The notes: generated by a model not told the origin, from the sequence alone. Positions 1 to 9,376 are shown, counted from the first letter of the stretch. The stretch is DNA of 24,331 nt from Multifurca ochricompacta (GCA_022496185.1 WTXG01000417.1:1-24331); one strand, 5' to 3'. Numbers and translations: made by a program.

Positions 1-36
1 TTCCCTGCTCAGTCGTCGACCATGCTTGAGAGGTGT

Positions 37-63
37 TGAGTGAGTGAGTGAGTGAGTGAGTGA
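37..63. repeat. (TGAG)n microsatellite
   Basis: About six and a half perfect TGAG units in a row. It is a simple tetranucleotide repeat with no coding role visible. Confidence 0.9.
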
Positions 64-1416
64 CTACTTCCTCTCACCCTCTTTTTATTTTTTCTTTCTT
101 TGCGAGTAAATTTATTCCGTATATATTCGCCCTCATTTTTCCTTATTCCCGTGGTTAAGGCCCAAGGATAGGATTTCGTTTTTGCTAATTTTTAATCTTT
201 GTTCTCCCTCCCCCTTTTGCGACGGTCATGTGCCTCTGAGAGATATGGCGCCTCTTTTATCAATAGGTCCGAGTCCATTCTCTTCCTTTTTCTTTTTCTT
301 TTCTTTCCGTGTCGCCTAGGCAGTGATTGTGCCCGTGGTCCATATATGCTCATGGATTCTCTCTGTCCTGACAGAGCTTTAGGAATGAAGTATGAATCAT
401 TCTCCATATCATTTATTTATTTATTTATTTCGCGACAAAGACAGAAAAAGATAATGGTTTGAATCCAAACACAGACAGGTCTTGTACACGAGCACCGGCT
501 TTTTTTTTTTTTTTTTCTCTCCTCCCCCCATTTCTACTTCTGATTTCTTAGTGAGTTACATTCACCACCGCTTCTTGGACATGCCCCCAGGATAGAGAAG
601 TATCACGATGGACCAAGAAGAAGGGCTGGTTTTCATACCTGCAGACGAATAACAAGTGATATTTCTTCTTCAGGGCGCATTGAACCTTGGATACGGGGTA
701 AGTTAAAGCAGCCCAGATCTGGGTGTCTAGAAGGGGAGAAGAACTCCACCCCCCTCCCCCTTTTTTTAATTATACTCTCAAATAACTGATTCCGGACACT
801 TGACACTAAGGGTCATCTTGTGGCACCAGGATCAGTCAGTCATAAACCTCCCGAGGTGATACCCCTATCTCGCTACTATTCTCTTCCGTCACGGGTCCCT
901 AATTGCTTGCGCGCTTGAGGCTGTCACCTGCTGTTGTTACGCGGTCCTCCCCCCCCCCTCGCCACCCTCGCCACCCTCGCCACCACCGTTCTGAGTAATC
1001 ATCATCATCTAGACTAACTTACCTTGACAACTGACTCGCCACTGCCCCTTTCATGCCTGCCCCAACTTGTTTCAGAAAAAAAAATCCAATCCAATTGTCT
1101 TCAGAGAACAGAAACGGAAAAAAAATAAAAACAAAACAAAAAAGAAGAGAAAATAGCGCTTACCGCTTAAAGCGACTTTTACACCCATTGTCGCTACGCC
1201 GCACACCACACGGGTACAATATGCTCGCTGATAGTCATCGCTAGTATAAATAAAGTGGTGCTCCTCGTTCCCAACCCCTCACACCCCATCCCAATAGATC
1301 AACTCGTCCAAGTGATTCCTTCCCACCCTCTTCAGCCCGCACTCCAATTACCACCACCACCACCACCACCACCACCACTACCACTACCCCCCACTGAAAC
1401 AGCATTAATCTGGGCC
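64..1416. other. gene-poor, low-complexity stretch
   Basis: No convincing gene was found. The stretch holds an (ATTT)5 repeat at 411-430, a long T run near 501-516, three copies of CTCGCCACC at 958-984, and an A/T-rich block near 1075-1150. Open frames here are short and driven by repeats. Around 610-650 there is a short stretch resembling 1745-1790 (AGAAGAAGGGCT core), perhaps chance or an old duplication. A GTAAGT at about 700 could be a splice donor, but no exon can be defined. The 3' end could be the promoter or 5' part of the broken gene that follows. Confidence 0.6.
1351..1379. repeat. (CCA)n trinucleotide microsatellite
   Basis: About nine CCA/CAC units in a row. It creates artificial poly-Pro (plus strand) and poly-Val/Gly (minus strand) open frames, so those ORFs were not called. 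Confidence 0.9.
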
Positions 1417-2052
1417 ATGAGTTTCCCAGCAGAAGCACCTACCTGTCTCCCTTTTGGGCTCAAAACCGGTGATCCCTTGCCCCGATTGGTCGCACCTGGA
1501 ATCGTAGTTGGGGATCCGAGCCGTCTAGGCGCGGGTGAACCAGCTACACACAAATCGGTTTGACACACGTTTTAACACGACCTGAAGGTAGTGCTCAATT
1601 ACCTCAAGACGGGAGCGTCACCTTTCTTATCATCTTACCTCATCACACTTTACGACACGTTGTCGAATTTCTCGTCCAACTCAGGGTTTCTGAACCTTAT
1701 GGGAAAGTGTTGATCGGTGAACCATTCGTAGCGACGGCTTATCTGATGTCGATCGAGGAAGAAGGGCTTGTATAGTACTTGGAGACTTGTCACTGGTGAA
1801 TCTCTCACCAGGAAGTTATTCAAATCGGTACATGAGGTTTTTGGGACCATTTGCGAAGGATATGGATGAGGAGGGAAGAGGGTCGAGAGGGAGGCAGGAG
1901 AGGAATGGCATCGTAGATTTCAGGCTGATATTTTTTGCAATTATCAACAAATACAGTTACAACGACGACGACAACAACAACAAATGCAATTGCAACAACA
2001 ATTGCAAGAGCAAAAGCAACAAAAACCGTTGCGCAAGAGGGCAAGGCAGTAA
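1417..2052 (+). pseudogene. frame-broken gene with a Gln-rich C-terminus
   Basis: Three plus-strand frames look coding one after another. Frame 1 runs from ATG 1417 to the stop ending at 1563. Frame 3 runs from about 1539 to 1775, with text such as RPEGSAQLPQDGSVTF. Frame 1 resumes at about 1757-1866 (YSTWRLVTGESLTRKLF) and, after a TGA at 1867, from 1870 to TAA 2050-2052. It ends in a Gln-rich tail (QQQQMQLQQQLQEQKQQ) followed by a basic end, KPLRKRARQ. No GT-AG intron joins these pieces, so frameshifts and a stop are the simplest explanation: either a decayed gene or indel errors in the assembly. The poly-Gln/basic tail would fit a nuclear protein, but no family was recognised. The coding nature of the pieces is a judgement by eye. 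Confidence 0.35.
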
Positions 2053-2299
2053 AGAATTACTTTACTACTAGCTTATAAATAAATAAATAAAAATAAAACA
2101 TTATCGTTTTGTGTTTTTCTCGAGAGGGAAGGTTTTTTTTTTTTTTTTTTCTTCTTCTAATTTTTAATTTTTGTTTTTCTCCAATTTTTCTCTCCAAACA
2201 GATTAGTGGTGGGGTGGTCCATTAATTAACGCACGTTGTTGTTATACGACTTTGAACGATCAGAAATGATCCAGATTATTCACAAGCATTCCAGGTAGT
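2053..2299. other. AT-rich spacer, no gene seen
   Basis: A/T-rich sequence with AAATAAATAAATAAA at about 2077-2093, which could act as a polyadenylation region for the upstream relic, and a T run near 2130-2150. Nothing coding is visible. Confidence 0.5.
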
Positions 2300-2324
2300 C
2301 ATCAGGAAAATGACATATTGCTAG
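2300..2324 (+). repeat. left terminal inverted repeat
   Basis: Begins CATCAGGAAAAT and ends GCTAG. It matches the reverse complement of 3887-3911 at 22 of 25 positions. Mismatches are at arm positions 13, 18 and 20. Confidence 0.7.
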
Positions 2325-2357
2325 ATTGACTAGTACTAGCCATTCTAGCCCTTCTAG
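2321..2357. repeat. left subterminal CTAG array, period 9
   Basis: CTAG occurs at 2321, 2330, 2336, 2345 and 2354, that is at steps of 9, 6, 9 and 9. The units CTAGCCATT and CTAGCCCTT resemble the units in the right array. Confidence 0.7.
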
Positions 2358-2639
2358 CACTTTAAATTCAAAAGTAGATATAGCGAACGTGTCTTCACAC
2401 CTAGATCTAGTTTTTTCAATCCAGAGCTAATTCATTCCTTTTCTGGATTCACTTTTATTTTTTTCTTACTCCGATTTTCACATTAAAAAAACAAATCTAT
2501 TATAATATCTATACTAATACACTGAACTGGCCTATCACGTACACAAATTTAAACTAAATGGGCCATATACAACCGGGGTCCTGGGAGTCGTCCAAAGTGA
2601 AAAAAAACAAAACAAAAGACATTAGCTCCCAGCAGATCA

Positions 2640-2990
2640 GATGAACACAGAAGACATACCAATGTTGTGTCCATTGCAAGTGTTTCACAAAACAGCATTT
2701 GAAACATGACAGCTCCTGGTCTGATATAAGTGACCAAAGTAGAAGGGCCCAGCAACAAAAGGGCACGCACAGAGAGAATGAACAGCACACCATAGCCCAA
2801 AGAGAACATCAGGATGGGCTCAAGAACACCATCTCCTGGGAAAATGGTAATGAGAGTAAGAGAGAGCAACTCAAGAATGAAATAGGAAGGGCATACCAAG
2901 TGTAACAAGTCAACAGCTGCTCACAGGCAAGAGAACACCAAACACACTGCATACAAGTATGATGATATTGCTGGAAAGATGAAATAGTAG
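2640..2990 (-). pseudogene. PEPCK relic with introns, CpG-depleted
   Basis: Nucleotide comparison with the intact gene downstream (about 5150-5513) shows clear homology in the same order and strand. A shared block is GTGACCAAAGTA (2730-2741 against 5207-5218, inside intron 7). A second is a 20-base run, GATGGGCTCAAGAACACCAT in the relic, in the exon encoding DGVLEPIP. A third is the run GATGATATTGCTGG near 2960-2974. Both intron 6 and intron 7 are present, so the copy arose from DNA, not from mRNA. About 27 bp of exon 6 are missing, and no splice pattern gives a protein. A weaker match (2973-3030 to about 5982-6075, intron 5 and exon 5) suggests an internal deletion. CpGs of the intact gene are almost all CA or TG here. 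Only this part of the gene could be traced. Confidence 0.8.
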
Positions 2991-3850
2991 AGCCTCACTT
3001 TTCTTCATGGCACCCACATGGTCAACCAGACTAAGTTCAAAGTTAAAAAGTTGTCAGCGATAGAAGGAAAAAAGAGCTTATATTAACCTTTCTGCATCTA
3101 GCCCTCAATAAAGAGAAAAGATCCTGTCATGGAAGGAAGTGACATGGTGAGCATGAGTAACTTGGCCATAAAAGAGAGAGATGGAGGAAGAGGGAGAGGG
3201 AGATTGTGAGAGGGAAAAGGAGAAAGATAAATGTGAAGACGATGCGGGGAAGACAGCTTTTTGATTGGAGTGTGGAGTGAGAATTGTGCATGCGGCGTGG
3301 AAAATGTAGTTCCCACACTCACACTCAATGACGCATTAGCTAATATGATAAAGATAAGATAAAGTAGTTAATGTTGTCAAAAACTGAAGTGAACGCATAC
3401 AGAAATAGTCCTTTGAAACTACAAAAAGAGTGTGAAATAAAGAGAGAAAATAATACTATTTACTTTTACTTGTGACAAGATTTGAAGGGACATGTCGTGC
3501 ATGCAGTATGTAATTGTCTCTGAATGAGTTATCTGTCACACTTTGAATGATCTTATCAAGCCAGCTTGTCTCGGTAAATTTGTGGCCATTCAGACTGTTG
3601 TGCATCTGGGTGCATTCTTATGAGCAGCACATCTCATGCCAATTTATGGTAGTAACCAATTACCATTACACTTCACAGACTCATGATACATTCTAAACTA
3701 TGTGGTAGTCTATATTATTAGTAGAATACGTGTATTGGAATGCAAAAGGTGTATAAGCGTATGTTAGTTAATCCGGCCCGGCATCTCCGGTGTCGATTCA
3801 TGCTGCATGCGTGCTGCTATTCCCTCATATAGTAAATACAATCTGGCGCC
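2991..3850. other. interior of the putative element, no gene seen
   Basis: Apart from a possible short PEPCK-derived stretch to about 3030, this part shows no recognisable coding sequence. It is purine-rich at 3160-3240 (GAGAGGGAG-type) and AT-rich after that, with few CpGs. There is no transposase motif or convincing ORF. Confidence 0.5.
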
Positions 3851-3890
3851 CTAGCCATTCTAGTCATTCTAGTCTATCTAGTTGTGCTAG
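3851..3890. repeat. right subterminal CTAG array, period 9
   Basis: CTAG occurs at 3851, 3860, 3869, 3878 and 3887, with exact 9-bp spacing (CTAGCCATT, CTAGTCATT, CTAGTCTAT, CTAGTTGTG, CTAG). The first unit is identical to a unit of the left array in direct orientation. Confidence 0.75.
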
Positions 3891-3911
3891 CGAAATGTAA
3901 TTTTCCTGATG
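3887..3911 (-). repeat. right terminal inverted repeat
   Basis: Reverse complement begins CATCAGGAAAAT and ends GCTAG, pairing with 2300-2324 (22 of 25). The next bases outward are TAAGCCGTC, with no evident target-site duplication relative to the left flank. Confidence 0.7.
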
Positions 3912-4804
3912 TAAGCCGTCATCAAACTTTGAAGGCTTAAAAAAAAAAAAAAAAACGCACACACGCATTCCAAAGGAGTCATCACCACAGCTTACGATTC
4001 ACAAAGCAAGTCTACATGTCTATTTTAAACCTCTGCCTCTTTTTTTTTTTTTTTTTTTTTTTTCCCAACTAGTAGTATCCTTAGTTTCACGCTCTTTTTT
4101 TTTTGTTCTTCTCTTAGTGCTACTTAGTTACCTCAGGAATAATCTATTCTGATAGAAACAAATCCTTACGTACCAGTCTGCTTTGGTTTTTTTTTTTACT
4201 TTGAAATGGCCAATTTAAAAAAAAAAAATCGCTTGCGTAAGAAATCGGTCTTACCGTCTAGCCCTGCCTACGAGGACCCCCCCCCCCCCCATTCTCCTCT
4301 TTTTACTATGAATGCATGATGCGAGCCATTCAGTTTAACGTCGCCGCAAGCCCGTCCATTCCTTTAACAATCAGTTCAATTTATTGCCAGATTTTTCACC
4401 CTCATCTCACTTGTCTCCTTTTTTTTAAAAAAATAACAATAATAATAATAATTCACTCTCTATGGCTTGCTTCTTACTATACCCACTCTCCTTCACTATT
4501 TTGGACTCTCAACAAGATATCTATCTACAATGCTTGTAGTAGACAATTCTCTTTATCTTTGAGAAGGTCTAAAGAAACTCCTCGACAACGTCCCTCGCAA
4601 GTTCAGTGCGATCTGACGGTCTCTTACATGTATGTAAGAGATTGTTGTGTTGATAAAATGATGGTATTGTATATATATAAATCCACATAAGAACACAAAA
4701 AAAAAAAAAAGAAATTTATGACATTAAGAAGGAGAAAAGAAAAAAAAGGAAATATTATGATGTTGAGAGAGAAAACGAACAATGTCGTCGTCTTCTTTCT
4801 TCTT
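3912..4804. other. homopolymer-rich 3' flank of PEPCK, no gene seen
   Basis: Contains A runs near 3939-3955, a 24-T run at 4040-4063, T and A runs near 4190-4230, a C14 run at 4277-4290 and a TAATAA repeat near 4436-4451. Plus-strand open frames across this area are repeat-driven. The 3'UTR and polyadenylation of the minus-strand PEPCK gene must lie just below 4805. Confidence 0.6.
4621..4640. repeat. 9-bp inverted repeat downstream of PEPCK
   Basis: CTCTTACAT, two spacer bases, then ATGTAAGAG: a perfect 9-bp inverted repeat about 165 bp past the PEPCK stop codon. It could be a 3'UTR/termination structure or a protein site; the two-base gap is too tight for a simple hairpin without opening the central pairs. 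Confidence 0.5.
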
Positions 4805-6968
4805 CTACAGCTGGGGACCAGCGAGCCGTACCTTTTCCTCTACATCCTTTTCGTACAACGCAAACGCCTTCTGGAACATACCAGCCAATTTACGAACCTC
4901 GCGCCCAAACGCAGCGCGATCCGGCCAGGCAAGCGAAGGATTGAGCAATTCGCGGGGGACACCCTCAATCGCGGTGGGGATTTGCAAGTTGAACGTATCG
5001 AACGTCTCATAATTCGCTGTCCTGAGCTCTCCCGAGTGCACCGCGTCAACGATGCGACGCGTCACAGCAAGCGGGCAGCGCTTGCCCGTGCCGTATCTGC
5101 CGCCTGTCCACCCGGTGTTGATCAACCAACAGTCGACCTGGTGCCTCGCCATGCGTTCCGCCAGCATTTCTGCGTAGCGACCGGGCTATTTAAAGCCAAC
5201 GCGTAAGTGACCAAAGTAATAAAGGCCGAACCAGCAACAAAACGGCGCTTACCGGAAGAACAATGAATGGCGCAGCATAGCACGTCGAGAAGGTCGGAAT
5301 GGGCTCAAGAACACCATCTTCCGTTCCCGGCGTCTTTCTTAAAAAAAAAAAAAAGGTAACCAGGTAAGAGACAGCAAACTCGAGAACGCAATACGGATAA
5401 ACATACGAGGTGTAACCAGCCAAGAAGTGGTAGCTTGCCTGCTCGGGAGTGAGCTTGCTCACAGGTGGGAGGACACCGAACGCATCGCATGTAAGCATGA
5501 TGATGTTGCTGGGCTGGCGGTTGACAGAGCATGGTATATGCGCGTTAGGGATGAACTCGATCGGGTACGCGCAGCGGGTGTTCTCAGTAATGCCGACGTC
5601 GTTATAGTCGGGCACGCGGGACAAAGGGTTGTAAACGACATTTTCGAGGATACTGCCAAAGCGGATAGCGTTGTAAATCTCGGGTTCTTTCTCGGCGGAA
5701 AGGTTGATAGTCTTGGCGTAGCAACCACCCTCGATGTTGAAGACACCAGTGTCAGACCAGACGTGTTCGTCATCACCGATCAGTAGACGCCGTGGGTCAG
5801 CGCTAAGCGTCGTCTTGCCGGTTCCCGACAGGCCAAAGAAGAGCGTCACGTCACCGTTGTCAATGCCGACATTGGCAGACGAGTGCAGCGAGAGTTGACC
5901 AAACTTGACGGGCTGCAGGTAATTCTGTGGTGTGGGAGAAAACAAAACGTTAATCGGAATTTCGGGACGCGAGGGCAGCGGGGAAAGATGAAATTAAATA
6001 ACGAAGCGAAGGCACTAACCATAACGGAAAAGACACCTTTCTTCATCTCACCCGCATATTCCGTACCGAGGATGACCATCTCCATGCGCTTAAAATTAAT
6101 CTCGACTGAAGTTGTGCTGCTCATGCCCTTAGTGAATCGGTTAGCAGGGAACTGGCCAGCATTGTAGATGATAAAGTCGGGTTCGCCAAAGTTTGCCAAT
6201 TCCTCTTCGGTTGGGCGGATCAACATGTTGTTCTAGAACAAATGTCCATAAAGGGCAAGTGACAGTTAACCAAATTAATGACGTACCATGAAAAGGGCGT
6301 GATACGCTCTTGCGCAGATCACGCGGACCTTGATGCGATATTTAGGATCCCACTGGTACACAAAGGCAAAGTCAAAGTCATTTCATGATCATGGTCATGG
6401 TCATGGAAACATACCCCTGCAAAGCCATCGAAAACGTATACATTATCGCGCGTGTTCAAATAATCGATGGCACGTTCACGATTGATTTCGAATGTGTCTA
6501 ATAAAAGAAGGTTATGCCGGCACGCATTAAAAAAACATCGATATGACGTACGTTCATCCATCTTAATGTTTACACTGCCCCACCAGATGTCATCTTTGCT
6601 GGTCTCTTCAAAGACAATGCGCTTGTCCTTGGGCGAGCGACCTGTCTTTTTGCCAGAAAAGTTGATAAGAGCACCAGTGGAGGAGATGATGGCGCCCTCG
6701 TTTCGGACAGCATCTTCGTAGAGCAAGGCTGTAGGGGCGTTGCGCTTCAAAGTGATCTTCTCCATATCGAAGCCGGCCTGGGAGAAGTACTCCAGGTCAC
6801 GACCGATGACTGTGAGAAAAAAAAAAGGGGTTGATCAGGATTGGCAGTCTGGCGATTGGTCAAAAAAAAAGACGTACGGTGGGAGAAGTTCTCATTGTCG
6901 TGCTCTTGTGCGTAATGCTTGTGGTGAATGTGAGGGGTCACGTAGGGTGTCAGAGTATGAGTCGGCAT
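4805..6968 (-). CDS. PCK1: phosphoenolpyruvate carboxykinase (ATP type), eight exons
   Basis: PEPCK turns oxaloacetate and ATP into phosphoenolpyruvate, CO2 and ADP, the committed cytosolic step of gluconeogenesis. Exons on the minus strand are 6968-6878, 6809-6552, 6497-6415, 6352-6287, 6232-6020, 5924-5407, 5337-5253 and 5185-4805. All seven introns (54-95 nt) keep phase, giving 1695 nt and 564 residues, close to the usual fungal length. Visible signatures are the N-terminal substrate region [19 protein letters not shown], the P-loop GLSGTGKT (about 268-275), the metal-binding LIGDDEH (about 285-291), NIEGGCYAK, and the family block TPGTEDG followed by a GGRYGTG segment. The ATG sits in the context CACCATGC. 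Stop is TAG. The first residues ([10 protein letters not shown]) form a His-rich leader of unknown role. Function call is very secure; expression under glucose-poor conditions is expected from the family, not shown. Confidence 0.96.
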
Positions 6969-7047
6969 GGTGGTGACGGATGAAAGCTAGTGGGTTGTAG
7001 ATGTAGAAAATGAAGTGAGTGAATGAGTGAGCGAGTGAGTGAAGGAT

Positions 7048-7076
7048 ATGGGATGGGATGGGATGGGATGGGATGG
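7048..7076. repeat. (GGGAT)n microsatellite
   Basis: Five to six consecutive GGGAT/ATGGG units upstream of the PEPCK start codon. Confidence 0.9.
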
Positions 7077-7213
7077 AATGCGGGGAAATAATTTGGATGG
7101 AATTTAAATAAAAAATAATAAGGCCAAGGCACTGCACTGCCCAAAGGCTGCCCATGATCCGCATAAGGCGCTCGGCAACAAGCACCACAAGCACATGACA
7201 AAAGTGTCAAAGT

Positions 7214-7233
7214 GGGGGGGGGGGGGGGGGGGG
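7214..7233. repeat. G20 homopolymer
   Basis: Twenty uninterrupted G on the plus strand (C20 on the PEPCK sense strand), inside the proposed leader intron. Homopolymer length may be imprecise in an assembly. Confidence 0.9.
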
Positions 7234-7374
7234 AAGCCGGGATTGTAACTCACTGGTAAAGAGATCAAGGATGAAGATTTTCTTCTGTGTAGGGTAGCGT
7301 AGGAGGAGTAAGAGTGTGAGTTGATTATAATATGTGAATGTGAGAGTGAAACCAGTCGATGGATGAGTGGTCGT

Positions 7375-7400
7375 CTTATATGGAGCAGTCGCTCCATATA
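7375..7400 (-). promoter_or_regulatory. TATA box overlapping a perfect 10-bp inverted repeat, PEPCK promoter
   Basis: TATATGGAGC (7377-7386), AGTC, GCTCCATATA (7391-7400) form a perfect palindrome with a 4-base centre. On the minus strand the inner side reads CCATATAAG, a good TATA element about 410 bp above the PEPCK ATG and 120 bp above the proposed leader-intron donor. The palindrome could bind a dimeric regulator at the core promoter. Role is inference. Confidence 0.45.
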
Positions 7401-8595
7401 GTTTCCAGATCTGTCATACCACACACAACCCACAACCAACCCAAAAAAATAAAATAAAATAAAAAATGATTATCAAAATCACGTTTTCCGCTTTCCCGCT
7501 CTCTCGGTCTCTCGGTTTTTCTCGGGCGTGCGTCGGCTTGATCAGATAGCGGAGGAGCGGGACACCGAACAGTAAAAACCTTAGAGAAAGGGAAGTGGTA
7601 GGAAAGTGAGGAAGGGGTTAGTTGAGAGGTGAGGGTTGCTTGCTGAACCACAACCACCAAGGCGTGCAGGCGTCCGTTTGACCTGTCTGAGCCTTTCTTT
7701 GCCAGCACTGCACCCGCATGTCGTATACATGGTCATGCCTAGCATGGCGAAAATCTCTCACACCTATTTTCGGAATTTTTTTTTTTTTTTTTGTGGTCTG
7801 CCACGTCTTAAGCGAGCTTGAAACTCGGAGGAGAGGGGATAGGATAGGAAGGGGAGGGGTCGTCAAAACTCGAGATCTCCGGCTTCGCTACGGCCAGCCT
7901 ACCAATCCTGTGCTACACATCATCTCACATCTCACATAAACGTCAAACTTGTACGAGGACGAGGTCGCAAGACAAGACAAGACAAGACAAGACAATGAAA
8001 GGGCCCCCCTTTTTCTTTCCAAAAAAATCTGTGTCATCCATCCGATCCGATCCGCTCAAAGCCCAACCACAACCACCAATCCATGCGCCACACACTTTTC
8101 TTTTCGCTGCTTTAGCTTTACAATCCAATCCAAATCCCATCTAATCCAAAACGGAGGTCTCGTCCCTTGTTCAATCTAGGCTGTAACGTCTATGTCCAAC
8201 CTTCCAACGTCATCCCCGAGGGAACGAATTATCCGGCTGATCTCATTCTTGTCTCAACCTCGAACTTTTACCCGAGGGAGCGTGCGACGGATTAATTTAC
8301 CCCAGGCTTAAAAAAACTTGAAGAAAAGTTTCGAGAAAAGAAAAAGCCGTCGTCACCCGTGTCAGGAGCTGGCCTATTCGAATTCCAGGCTTTATGTTAG
8401 ACTAGGGTTGTATAGGCTTTAAGGAAATAGGGATCCTTTCTTTTCCATCGAATCGTTTGTCGGTTGTCAAGTGCTGTGAAAAAAAGAAAAAAAGTCGTTC
8501 ATTCTGCTGACGTACGTTTGTTATTGGACACGGGGGACGGGACGCAATTTGTGACTTCGGAGGGTACGGAACAGCGCTCACTCCTATCCCGTTCC

Positions 8596-8621
8596 GCATT
8601 CACGTGAGGCATTCACGTGAG
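8596..8621. promoter_or_regulatory. perfect tandem 13-bp repeat, each with an E-box
   Basis: GCATTCACGTGAG occurs twice back to back (8596-8608 and 8609-8621), each containing CACGTG, followed by TGAGTCA, an AP-1/bZIP-like heptamer. CACGTG is the core for bHLH regulators and TGAGTCA for bZIP factors. Position is about 1 kb above the acetyltransferase and 1.2 kb above the PEPCK TATA box, so the target gene is uncertain. Confidence 0.5.
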
Positions 8622-9376
8622 TGAGTCAGCCTCATTCGTTTCTCATCTCATTTTTTTCTTTTCATTTCTCATCGATGTCTCATTGATGACCGATTGTTTG
8701 AAGGCACGGCGGCACAAAAAGGCACTCCCCACTCACACATTTTTCCGATGTTTTGGCGGCGCACAGGGGGGGAAGGGGGGAGGGGGAGGTGTAAAGTCGC
8801 CCCGCTTCGCGCCCCTTCATCCCTCTTTCCGACTTTCTCCGGAAACGTCAATTCTAGCCCAGGGCTTAAGAAGAAAACCGAGGAGGCACATAAAGACCGA
8901 TCGGGGAACCTCTTTTGGGGGGCTGTGTTTCAGCGTTCCTTAGACTTGATGGAGGATGAAAGGGAGAAGAGAGGAGTGAGGACTCATCTTGTTTTTTATT
9001 ATTATTATCGGTGGCGCTGCGCGGGCATTTCCGCCATTTGTGTCTAATTGTAGAGAGACTTTTCGCGACTCACGGGGAGAGTAATTGTAAACTTACAGCA
9101 CCCGGATGAACTAGGGTCAACTGTCAACTGCTTGTTTCGTGAAACGCTCATGGTCATGTCATGTCATGACAGGCAGCCTAGCTCTACACACACGAAACAC
9201 ATGACGTCACCACTTTACCCCCTTTACATGAAAGCGTTGCTCGAGTGCCTACAACTTTGACCCTTGGACGTAGGCATATCTTTCATGCTCAATTTGAACT
9301 TGACGCGTGTGCAGAAGTGGCAGCATTATCAACCCCCTAGGCTCCGCCTCCTTCGTCAGCAAAACCAACAACAAGT

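Larger units (their letters stand above)
2300..3911. mobile_element. putative non-autonomous TIR element carrying a host-gene fragment
   Basis: The outer 25 bp at 2300-2324 and 3887-3911 are inverted copies matching at 22 of 25 positions; both start CATCAGGAAAAT when read inward. Just inside each end lies a run of five CTAG tetramers, mostly 9 bp apart. Terminal inverted repeats plus subterminal repeats are typical of DNA transposons, where they serve as transposase binding sites. The interior has no transposase frame, so it would be non-autonomous. It contains a relic of PEPCK (2640-2990), which would make it a Pack-type gene-capture element. No clear target-site duplication is visible beside the ends, so true borders and superfamily remain open. 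A local tandem duplication of PEPCK between unrelated repeats is the main alternative. Confidence 0.45.
6987..7253 (-). other. probable 5'UTR intron of PEPCK
   Basis: On the minus strand a good donor GTGAGT (7253-7248) and an acceptor CACTAG (ending at 6987), 18 nt before the ATG, bracket 267 nt. The segment holds a (GGGAT)n repeat at about 7048-7076 and a G20 run at 7214-7233, which would be unusual in a mature leader. Upstream lies a TATA box at a sensible distance. This is inferred from signals only. Confidence 0.4.

Noticed and set aside
1241..1568. Open frames with poly-Pro (plus) and poly-Val or poly-Gly (minus)
   Set aside because: They are translations of the CCA microsatellite; only the part from ATG 1417 looks coding.
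2549..2908. Minus-strand 119-codon hydrophobic frame that could pass for a membrane protein
   Set aside because: It reads through exon and intron remnants of the PEPCK relic; the hydrophobicity comes from pyrimidine-rich introns.
3098..3328. Minus-strand Ser/Leu/Pro-rich frames that look like signal peptides
   Set aside because: They arise from a purine-rich low-complexity tract on the plus strand, with no second exon or family feature.
4718..5206. Plus-strand 162-codon frame, and other plus frames at 5427-5786 and 5883-6167
   Set aside because: They are antisense shadows of the PEPCK exons.
7862..7925. tRNA-like stretch on the minus strand (TAGCACAGGATTGGTAGG resembles an A-box and D-loop)
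   Set aside because: The D-stem and acceptor arms do not pair and the T-loop lacks GTTCRA; at best a decayed tRNA fragment.
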